From an uncultured Planktomarina sp. (GTDB taxonomy: Bacteria > Pseudomonadota > Alphaproteobacteria > Rhodobacterales > Rhodobacteraceae), in the NCBI GenBank assembly GCA_943788425.1, contig CALSQF010000008.1, forward strand, positions 1-64,000: a stretch of 64,000 bases of DNA, given 5' to 3'. A program made the position numbers and the translations under genes. Positions within the stretch are counted from its first letter, which is position 1. Each line of letters begins with the position of its first letter. Shown in pieces: positions 57,331 to 64,000 of this stretch. Below the pieces are notes generated by a model that was not told where the DNA came from, made no database searches, and saw nothing but the letters and a program-made list of their open reading frames with translations.

Positions 57331-57354
57331 AATGTTCAAGAACGGGAAAATATC

Positions 57355-58452
57355 ATGAGCGATACACCCAAACGTACAGCATTATATGATCTTCACTGCG
57401 CCTTGGGCGGCAAAATGGTTGATTTCGCGGGATGGGAAATGCCCGTGCAGTATCCTATGGGTATTATGGGTGAGCATCAGCACTGCCGCAACAAAGCAGC
57501 CTTATTTGACGTGAGCCACATGGGGCAAGTCCTGTTGCATGGCCCCAATGCCGCCGAAAAATTGGAAGCCTTGGTTCCAGCCGCTTTGAGCACATTGCCC
57601 GAGGGCAAAGCACGCTACACATTCTTCACCAATGAGACTGGCGGCATCATGGATGACCTGATCGTATCGAATGCGGGCGATCATTTGTTCTTGGTGGTCA
57701 ATGCCTCTATGCGCGCTCAAGATATCCCGCATATGAAAGCCCATCTAAAAGACATTGAGGTCACAGAAATTTTCGACCGTTGCCTAATTGCGGTACAAGG
57801 CCCCTCAGCGCAGGATGTGGTGGCCGGGCATTGTCCGCAGGCGACTGAATTGAACTTTATGCAGACTTGTGAGGCGCTGATCGATCACACGCTCTGCCGA
57901 ATTTCACGCTTGGGCTACACCGGTGAGGATGGCTATGAAATTTCCATTCCAGAAGCCGATGCCGAACGGATTACACGGTTGATGCTGGATCATCCAGACT
58001 GCGCCCCGGCCGGACTTGGTGCCCGAGATAGCCTGCGTCTCGAAGCGGGATTGTGCTTATACGGCAATGATATAACACCTGATACATCCCCTATTGAAGC
58101 CGGTCTCAACTGGGCCATTCAAAAAAGTCGGCGCGAAGAAGGCGGCTTTCCCGGTGCGGCGCGTATCATAGCAGAGTTGGAACATGGCGCGGCGCGCAAA
58201 TTGGTCGGCATCATGCCGCAGGGCCGCGCCCCAGCACGCGCAGGGGTCGAAATTCACGACCTGCACGGCAACGCCATTGGTGAGATCACTTCAGGTGGTT
58301 TCGGCCCAACCGTCCAAGGTCCGGTTGCTATGGGCTATGTAAAGGCCCATCACAGCGCGCCGGGCCAAGAGCTGCACCTGATCATTCGCGGCAAGCCGCA
58401 GCCGGCCACGGTCTGCGCGCTGCAATTCGTTCCACAAAATTACAAACGCTAA
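57355..58452 (+). CDS. gcvT: Glycine cleavage system T protein (aminomethyltransferase)
   Basis: GcvT transfers the aminomethyl carbon from lipoylated GcvH to THF, giving methylene-THF and ammonia. The 365-residue protein has GKMVDFAGWEMPVQY, DVSHMGQVLLHG, ARYTFFTNETGGIMDDLIV, the SRLGYTGEDGYEISIP barrel and the catalytic Asp/Arg region GLGARDSLRLEAGLCLYGNDI, with the C-terminal domain ending in GYVKAHHSAPGQ. It is followed by gcvH 13 bases later. Products feed folD and fhs chemistry. Confidence 0.97.
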   Translation: MSDTPKRTALYDLHCALGGKMVDFAGWEMPVQYPMGIMGEHQHCRNKAALFDVSHMGQVLLHGPNAAEKLEALVPAALSTLPEGKARYTFFTNETGGIMDDLIVSNAGDHLFLVVNASMRAQDIPHMKAHLKDIEVTEIFDRCLIAVQGPSAQDVVAGHCPQATELNFMQTCEALIDHTLCRISRLGYTGEDGYEISIPEADAERITRLMLDHPDCAPAGLGARDSLRLEAGLCLYGNDITPDTSPIEAGLNWAIQKSRREEGGFPGAARIIAELEHGAARKLVGIMPQGRAPARAGVEIHDLHGNAIGEITSGGFGPTVQGPVAMGYVKAHHSAPGQELHLIIRGKPQPATVCALQFVPQNYKR

Positions 58453-58465
58453 ACGGGAGACCCAA

Positions 58466-58831
58466 ATGACGACATATTATTCCGAAGAACACGAATGGAT
58501 CATAGTGGAAGGCGACACTGCCACCATCGGCATCACAGCCCATGCCGCAGAGCAATTGGGCGATATCGTCTTTGTAGACCAAAAAGAGGAAGGCGATGAG
58601 TTTGAAAGCGGCGATGAAATCGGTGTGATTGAATCGGTTAAAGCGGCCTCTGAAATCTTCGCCCCTGTGGACGGGGAGATCATTGCAGCCAACGAGCTTT
58701 TGCAAAGCAACCCCGCCGCCTTAAACGAAAATCCCGAAGCAGATGCTTGGATTTATAAAGTCAAACTCTCCGATCCTGCCCAGCTCGAAGGGCTGATGGA
58801 TTTGGCCGGTTACAAAACTTTCATCGCTTGA
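58466..58831 (+). CDS. gcvH: Glycine cleavage system H protein
   Basis: GcvH carries the lipoyl arm between P, T and L proteins. The 121-residue protein has YSEEHEWI at the N terminus, GITAHAAEQLGDIVFVD, and the lipoyl lysine in GVIESVKAASEIFAPVDGEI, followed by NENPEADAWIYKV. Length is typical. It lies between gcvT and gcvP in the same direction. Confidence 0.97.
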   Translation: MTTYYSEEHEWIIVEGDTATIGITAHAAEQLGDIVFVDQKEEGDEFESGDEIGVIESVKAASEIFAPVDGEIIAANELLQSNPAALNENPEADAWIYKVKLSDPAQLEGLMDLAGYKTFIA

Positions 58832-58882
58832 CCACCCACAGACTTAATCGCTGAACCACAGACTAAAAGCGGAGCTACACGC

Positions 58883-61723
58883 ATGCCTTTTGAACTGACC
58901 ACTTATGAAGCCTATGATTTCGCCAACCGTCGACACATCGGCCCATCGCCGTCAGAGATGGAAGAGATGCTGCGCACCATTGGATTTGATAGCCTGGATG
59001 CATTGATCGATGCGACCGTGCCACAGGCCATCCGTCAAACAGCTCCGCTAGACTTTGGCCCGGCAATGTCCGAGCGCGATGCGCTGCATCACATGAAACA
59101 AGTGGCCAGCAAAAACCAAGTCCTGACCTCGCTGATTGGTCAGGGCTATCACGGCACCACCACCCCAGCGCCCATCCTGCGCAATATCTTGGAAAATCCC
59201 GCTTGGTACACCGCCTACACCCCCTATCAGCCAGAAATCTCGCAAGGGCGGCTTGAAGCTTTGCTGAATTACCAAACGATGGTGAGCGATCTTACTGGGC
59301 TAGATATTGCCAACGCCTCCTTGCTCGATGAAAGCACAGCGGCCGCAGAGGCGATGACGATGGCCATGCGCTCTGCCAAGTCAAAATCACAAACTTTCTT
59401 TGTAGATGAGAACTGCCATCCGCAAAATATTGCTGTGATTCAAACCCGTGCGGAACCTTTGGGGATCGAGATTGTTGTGGGTTGCCCAGACGATTTGGAC
59501 GCAAGCGCCGTTTTTGGCGCCATTTTCCAATATCCCGGCACCTATGGGCATGTGCGCGACTTCACATCCCAAATTGAGGCCCTGCATGCGCATAAAGCCT
59601 TGGCTATTGTTGCGGCAGATCCACTATCTCTGGCACTGCTCAAAAGCCCTGGTGAGATGGGCGCGGATATCGCCATTGGCTCCACTCAGCGCTTTGGCGT
59701 GCCCATGGGCTATGGCGGACCGCATGCAGCCTATATGGCGACACGGGATGCCTTCAAGCGTTCAATGCCTGGCCGGATCATCGGCGTCTCAGTGGACAGC
59801 CGCGGCAATAAGGCGCTGCGCCTGGCGCTACAAACCCGTGAACAGCACATTCGGCGTGAGAAAGCCAACTCGAATGTTTGCACCGCGCAAGCGCTCTTGG
59901 CGGTGATCGCCTCCATGTATGCGGTCTATCATGGGCCGGACGGTATAAAAGCCATTGCACAATCGGTACACCGCAAGACAAGCCGCCTCGCCAAAGGGCT
60001 TGAGTCCTTAGGCTTTGATGTGCAACCTGAGGTCTTCTTTGACACGATCACCGTGCATGTTGGGAACCTCCAAGGGGTGATCCTACAGGCCGCCGTGGCC
60101 AATGGAATCAACCTGCGCAAGATTGATGCGGACCGTGTCGGCATCAGCCTTGATGAGCAAACACGCCCAGAAACCATCGAGGCAGTGTGGCGCGCCTTTG
60201 GTAGCGATCTGAAGGATGACAGCAAGGCCAATCGGGCCTATCGCCTGCCAGATTCCATGCTGCGCGAAAGCGCCTATCTTACCCATCCTATTTTCCACCT
60301 CAACCGCGCCGAAGCGGAAATCACCCGCTATATGCGCCGGCTAGCAGACCGCGATTTAGCGCTGGATCGGGCTATGATCCCACTGGGCAGCTGCACGATG
60401 AAGCTCAACGCCACCATAGAGATGATCCCGGTGACTTGGCCAGAATTTGCCAATTTGCACCCATTCGTGCCTGTCGATCAAGCGCGCGGCTATCATGAGA
60501 TGTTTGCGGATTTAAATGCTAAGCTTTGCGACATAACTGGCTATGATGCCATCAGCCAGCAGCCCAATTCGGGCGCACAGGGTGAATATGCTGGCCTGTT
60601 GACCATCCGAAAATACCATGCAGCCAATGGGCAAGCGCATCGGAATGTCTGTTTGATTCCCACATCCGCCCATGGAACCAACCCAGCCTCCGCACAAATG
60701 GTTGGCTATAAGGTCGTTGTCGTGGGATCAGATGCTGACGGCAATATCGATGTCGCCGATTTTCGTGCCAAAGCAGAACTGCACAGCGACGCCCTGGCCG
60801 CCTGTATGATTACCTATCCCTCGACACATGGGGTGTTCGAGGAAACCGTGCAAGAAGTGTGCAAGGTCACCCATGATCACGGCGGTCAGGTCTATATCGA
60901 CGGGGCCAATATGAACGCTATGGTTGGCCTGTCGCGACCTGGCGATATTGGCGGTGATGTCTCACACCTCAATCTGCACAAGACTTTCTGCATTCCCCAT
61001 GGCGGGGGCGGGCCAGGCATGGGGCCGATTGGTGTAAAGGCCCATTTGGCCGCGCATTTGCCAGGCCATCCGGAATATGGAAGCGACGTTGGACCGGTCT
61101 CCGCAGCACCTTTCGGCTCACCGTCCATCCTGCCGGTCAGCTGGGCCTATATCCTGCTAATGGGCGGCGCCGGCCTCACGCAAGCGACAAAAGTGGCTAT
61201 TTTAAACGCCAATTACATTGCCGCGCGTCTCGAAGGTGCGTTTGACATTCTCTACACCTCCAAAACGGGGCGCGTGGCGCATGAATGTATCATCGACACA
61301 AGACCCCTCAATGAGGCAGCGGATGTCACAGTAGATGACTGCGCCAAACGCCTGATGGACAGCGGCTTTCATGCGCCGACAATGAGCTGGCCCGTCGCGG
61401 GCACCTTGATGGTTGAGCCCACCGAGTCCGAGCCTAAAGCCGAATTAGATCGCTTCTGTGACGCTATGCTCTCGATCAGAGCAGAGGCGCAGGACATTAT
61501 TGATGGCAAAATGGATCGTATCAATAACCCCCTAAAAAACGCGCCACACACAGTCACGGATTTGATCGAAACCTGGGACCGGCCCTATAGCCGTGAGCAG
61601 GCTTGCTATCCTGCGGGCGCTATGCGGGGTGACAAATATTGGGTGCCCGTGAACCGTGTGGATAATGTACATGGCGACCGCCACCTGATCTGTACCTGCC
61701 CCCCTTTGGAAGCCTATGAATAG
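58883..61723 (+). CDS. gcvP: Glycine dehydrogenase (decarboxylating), P protein
   Basis: GcvP decarboxylates glycine with PLP and passes aminomethyl to GcvH. The 946-residue single-chain form contains fused N- and C-terminal halves: [18 protein letters not shown] and [17 protein letters not shown] in the first, [41 protein letters not shown] and the PLP Lys in [21 protein letters not shown] (near residue 700) in the second. It is the last gene of gcvTHP and overlaps the 3' end of the broken dadA-like gene by 10 bases, tail to tail. Confidence 0.98.
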   Translation: MPFELTTYEAYDFANRRHIGPSPSEMEEMLRTIGFDSLDALIDATVPQAIRQTAPLDFGPAMSERDALHHMKQVASKNQVLTSLIGQGYHGTTTPAPILRNILENPAWYTAYTPYQPEISQGRLEALLNYQTMVSDLTGLDIANASLLDESTAAAEAMTMAMRSAKSKSQTFFVDENCHPQNIAVIQTRAEPLGIEIVVGCPDDLDASAVFGAIFQYPGTYGHVRDFTSQIEALHAHKALAIVAADPLSLALLKSPGEMGADIAIGSTQRFGVPMGYGGPHAAYMATRDAFKRSMPGRIIGVSVDSRGNKALRLALQTREQHIRREKANSNVCTAQALLAVIASMYAVYHGPDGIKAIAQSVHRKTSRLAKGLESLGFDVQPEVFFDTITVHVGNLQGVILQAAVANGINLRKIDADRVGISLDEQTRPETIEAVWRAFGSDLKDDSKANRAYRLPDSMLRESAYLTHPIFHLNRAEAEITRYMRRLADRDLALDRAMIPLGSCTMKLNATIEMIPVTWPEFANLHPFVPVDQARGYHEMFADLNAKLCDITGYDAISQQPNSGAQGEYAGLLTIRKYHAANGQAHRNVCLIPTSAHGTNPASAQMVGYKVVVVGSDADGNIDVADFRAKAELHSDALAACMITYPSTHGVFEETVQEVCKVTHDHGGQVYIDGANMNAMVGLSRPGDIGGDVSHLNLHKTFCIPHGGGGPGMGPIGVKAHLAAHLPGHPEYGSDVGPVSAAPFGSPSILPVSWAYILLMGGAGLTQATKVAILNANYIAARLEGAFDILYTSKTGRVAHECIIDTRPLNEAADVTVDDCAKRLMDSGFHAPTMSWPVAGTLMVEPTESEPKAELDRFCDAMLSIRAEAQDIIDGKMDRINNPLKNAPHTVTDLIETWDRPYSREQACYPAGAMRGDKYWVPVNRVDNVHGDRHLICTCPPLEAYE

Positions 61724-62964
61724 GCCTGATAGCGGGCCGGGTCAAAGGCAGACAGATCTGCATTTCTGGGTTGATTGCTGACCATATAAGCAATCAACCG
61801 CCCGGTTTTTGGTCCAGCCGTCAGCCCGATATGTTGGTGACCAAAAGCCATATGGCCATTGTCTATGGCGCGGGCAGGCCCAATGCGCGGTAGGCTGTCT
61901 GACGTGGCCGGCCTACGCCCCATCCAGTCGCTCATGTGATCGTAAGTCAAGTCGGGAAACAGCGTTGCAATCTGTCGCTTGGTGAACTGTACTGGCCCAT
62001 CCTGCACCGCCGCCTCGGTGCTGGTAAATTCCACCACCCCCGCATATCGGATGCGCCCTTCCATGGGGGTCACAACATATTTGCCGGCAGCCACCATCAT
62101 CGGCGCTTTGGGCATGGCGCTGAGATTATGCAGCTCAATATGGTAGCCGCCCTCGCTCTCAAAGGCCAAGCGTTTGATCCCAAGCTTCTTTGCCATCTTG
62201 CCCGACCAAGTTCCCATGGCCAGAACGATATGATCGCCCGTGACCCGGCCCTGATCTGTGATTAAGGCCTTATAGGCTCCATCCTGCAGCTCGATATCTT
62301 CAATTTGGCCACGAGCATCGTGCCGCCTTCCGCTTGAAAACGCGCCAGGAGCGCGGCCAGATAGGCCCCCGGATCTGAAATACGGCCACTGTTCTTATAA
62401 CACACAACTTTGGCACATTGACCGCTGTAAAGCGGATCTCTGATCCGCATAAGCCGCCCCATCGAGCCCCTCAATCTCATAGCCATGCGCACGGCGCAGC
62501 ACACGGCCTGACTCATCTGCGAAGTAACTCGTCTCTGTGGCGTAACCAAAACAGAAATCCTCTTGACTGATAAAGCGCTCTGCTCCGGTTACCTCGGCCA
62601 AAGATTGATGCTGGGCATGGCTATCGGACAAGAGATAAGATAGGGAACAGGCGCAATGTGCCACATGAACTGCGCGAGCAAAGCTGAGAAATTTCGCCAA
62701 AAAAGGCAACAGGCGAGGCAGATAGCGCCATTCTAAAAATAACGGTTCATCACGGCTGAACACCATTTTTGGCAGCTTTTGCGCCAATCCAGGCACAGGC
62801 ACCGGCAGGATCGCACCCGCAGCCAGAACGCCCGCATTGCCATAGCTGGTGCGCAACGCCCCATCCATACGATTCACAAGCGTGAGCTCATGCCCCGCCC
62901 GTTGCAGCCAAATTTCCGAAGAAACTCCAACGATACCGGCGCCGGCAATCACAACATGAACCAT
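61714..62964 (-). pseudogene. D-amino-acid dehydrogenase-like FAD oxidoreductase, two frameshifts
   Basis: A DadA-type flavoprotein is encoded in three pieces. Frame A starts at 62964 (MVHVVIAGAGIVGVSSEIW, FAD motif; GAAGG-like ribosome binding site) and runs to a stop at 62395. The family sequence continues in a second frame from about 62460 (IRDPLYSGQCAKVVCY, SDPGAYLAALLARFQAEGG). It then returns to the first frame from about 62305 (EDIELQDGAYKALITDQGR, DHIVLAMGTWSGKMAKK) to 61714. One base is extra near 62447 and one missing near 62306. The shifts compensate, so the C terminus is in the original frame. It may be decayed or a sequencing error. It is tail-to-tail with gcvP and divergent from the binding-protein gene. 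Confidence 0.82.
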
Positions 62965-63049
62965 GGGTTTTACCTTCATTTTTACAAGGCGAAAGCCGCG
63001 AGACCGCCCTTTGCAACCGCCCCACCGCAAGTCATATCGAATAGAATTC

Positions 63050-63078
63050 TTGAAGCAAACAAAAAGCTGGTCTAAAGT
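63050..63078 (+). promoter_or_regulatory. Candidate promoter of the binding-protein gene
   Basis: TTGAAG (63050-63055), 17 bases, then TAAAGT (63073-63078), 35 bases before the ATG at 63114. An AAGGAGA ribosome binding site follows. Confidence 0.55.
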
Positions 63079-63113
63079 TTTTTCACGGCGGTTTGCCGAC
63101 AAGGAGATACATT

Positions 63114-64000
63114 ATGAACCTGAAAAAAATATTGCTGGCCACCACGGCCGCAACACTTGTCAGTGGCGCCGCGACAGCCGCCGATGACGGATTGGTTGTG
63201 CTCGATTGGTCTGGCTATGAAGACGAGGGCTTCTTCCAAAAGTATATCGAAAAGCATGGTGATGCGCCAACATACTCCTTCTTTGGTGAAGAAGAGGAAG
63301 CTTTCCAGAAACTGCGTGCGGGTTTCAGAGCGGATGTCTCACACCCTTGCAGCCAATCTGTGTCAAAATGGTTAGAAGCCGGCCTGCTCGAGCCGCTTGA
63401 CACCTCACGGATTGAACTGTGGGATGATGTGAATATGGAGATGAAAGAAGCCTTCAAATTTGACGGCGGGTATTATCTTCTGCCGATGGATTGGGGCACG
63501 ACAGCTTTGACCTATCGCACAGATATGGTTGACATGGCGAAAATGGACAGCCTATCGGTGTTCCTTGATCCCGCCTATGCTGGCCGGATTGCACTGCCAG
63601 ATAATGTCGATGACATCTACGCCTTGGGCTATTTGGCCAATGGTCTCGCCGATTGGACCAAAGCCACCGACGCCGATTTTGAAGCTGCCTCTGCCTGGCT
63701 GCGTCAAGCGCATCAAAATGTGCGGGCCTATTGGGCCGATGGCGCAGAATTGGCGCAATTGATGGGCAGTGGTGAGGTTGTTGTCTCGTGGGCCTGGAGC
63801 GAAACGCCTGCTACCATGGCCGCCGAGGGCCTGCCGGTTGAAGCCAACCGCTCGACAAAAGAGGGCTCTTCAAGCTGGTTCTGTGGCTATGTGAATTTGG
63901 CAAATGGACCCAATCCAGAAGACAAAATGTATGATTTCTTCAATGCATGGATGGACCCCGGCTCAGCAGGTTATATCGTGTCAGAATGGGGCTATGGCCA
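63114..64000 (+). CDS. PotD-like polyamine ABC transporter substrate-binding protein (cut by window end)
   Basis: The frame is open from ATG 63114 to the end of the window, at least 295 residues. It has a Sec signal peptide (KKILLATTAATLVSGAATA, cleavage after about residue 22), then LVVLDWSGYEDEGFFQKY. Blocks FFGEEEEAFQKLRAGF, DVSHPCSQSVSKW, DWGTTALTYRTDMV and WAWSETPATMA match the spermidine/putrescine-binding PotD/PotF family. AAGGAG precedes the ATG. Permease and ATPase genes would be expected downstream, outside the window. In this setting it could carry polyamines or other cationic amines. It is not a confirmed glycine-betaine binder. Confidence 0.87.
   Translation, partial: MNLKKILLATTAATLVSGAATAADDGLVVLDWSGYEDEGFFQKYIEKHGDAPTYSFFGEEEEAFQKLRAGFRADVSHPCSQSVSKWLEAGLLEPLDTSRIELWDDVNMEMKEAFKFDGGYYLLPMDWGTTALTYRTDMVDMAKMDSLSVFLDPAYAGRIALPDNVDDIYALGYLANGLADWTKATDADFEAASAWLRQAHQNVRAYWADGAELAQLMGSGEVVVSWAWSETPATMAAEGLPVEANRSTKEGSSSWFCGYVNLANGPNPEDKMYDFFNAWMDPGSAGYIVSEWGYG

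Noticed and set aside
57202-57354. Glycine riboswitch upstream of gcvT
   Set aside because: No tandem aptamer core or GGAGAG-type consensus can be seen; the leader is AT-rich and too short for a usual tandem glycine riboswitch after the predicted start.
1-64000. CRISPR arrays, insertion sequences, integrases, tRNA or rRNA genes
   Set aside because: No regularly spaced repeat series, transposase-like protein, T-loop-like tRNA signature or rRNA segment was noticed by eye. A tRNAscan and IS search would settle it.

Overview
The window reads as a chromosomal segment of an alphaproteobacterium of the family Rhodobacteraceae (Roseobacter group). The evidence is the gene order: tolQRAB-pal-cpoB-tilS-ftsH, ruvCAB beside ybgC-tolQ, aroA-cmk and rpsA-ihfB-lapA-trpF-trpB, miaB-phoH-ybeY-corC-lnt-metK, and irr next to fabA-fabB-fabI. 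A SAM/SAH-type riboswitch in front of metK, an RNA class known essentially from Rhodobacterales, points the same way. A marine Planktomarina/RCA-like member is possible but cannot be settled from the sequence alone. No tRNA, rRNA, insertion sequence, integrase or CRISPR array was seen.

Layout. 0-2 kb: one-carbon folate genes (start of folD, then fhs), minus strand. 2-14.4 kb: a long minus-strand housekeeping block with a MOSC protein, ftsH, tilS, the Tol-Pal envelope system, ybgC, an unrecognised conserved gene and ruvCAB. 14.6-20.9 kb: a DUF1127 protein, prmA, msrA, two MFS transporters and an FMN-dependent lactate dehydrogenase-type enzyme with a perfect palindrome upstream. 20.9-22.9 kb: rplY (Ctc type), pth and a DUF2237 protein. 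22.9-27.5 kb: trpB, trpF, lapA, ihfB, rpsA. 27.7-31.4 kb: a small accessory catabolic island (tautomerase-like protein, LacI regulator, PhyH-type dioxygenase, aldo-keto reductase) that separates rpsA from cmk-aroA. 33.4-40.8 kb: trmB, metK, lnt, corC, ybeY, phoH, miaB. 41-44.9 kb: a conserved gene with an apparent 5' frameshift, irr, fabA, fabB, fabI. 44.9-51.1 kb: a catabolic region (PLP dehydratase, haloacid dehalogenase, 3-oxoadipate enol-lactonase-like hydrolase, MFS exporter, zinc alcohol dehydrogenase, enolase-superfamily protein). 51.2-64 kb: a methylated-amine/glycine/one-carbon region (dimethylglycine dehydrogenase-like protein, MttB-superfamily methyltransferase, rhodanese, class III aminotransferase, gcvTHP, a broken D-amino-acid dehydrogenase and a polyamine-type binding protein cut by the window end).

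How it works together. The 51-64 kb genes suggest uptake and stepwise demethylation of N-methylated glycine compounds to glycine, which the glycine cleavage system splits to CO2, ammonia and methylene-tetrahydrofolate. folD and fhs at the other end of the window interconvert the same folate one-carbon pool. The fab genes make unsaturated fatty acids and sit beside irr, an iron/heme-responsive regulator. metK appears to be controlled by its own product through the SAM/SAH riboswitch.

Most noteworthy: the metK riboswitch with a possible alternative upstream helix and a promoter that would start transcription at its first base; an MttB-type methyltransferase with no corrinoid partner in view; an enolase-superfamily protein lacking two canonical active-site residues; the rpsA/cmk island with three helically phased repeats; and three single-base frameshifts in two otherwise well-conserved genes.
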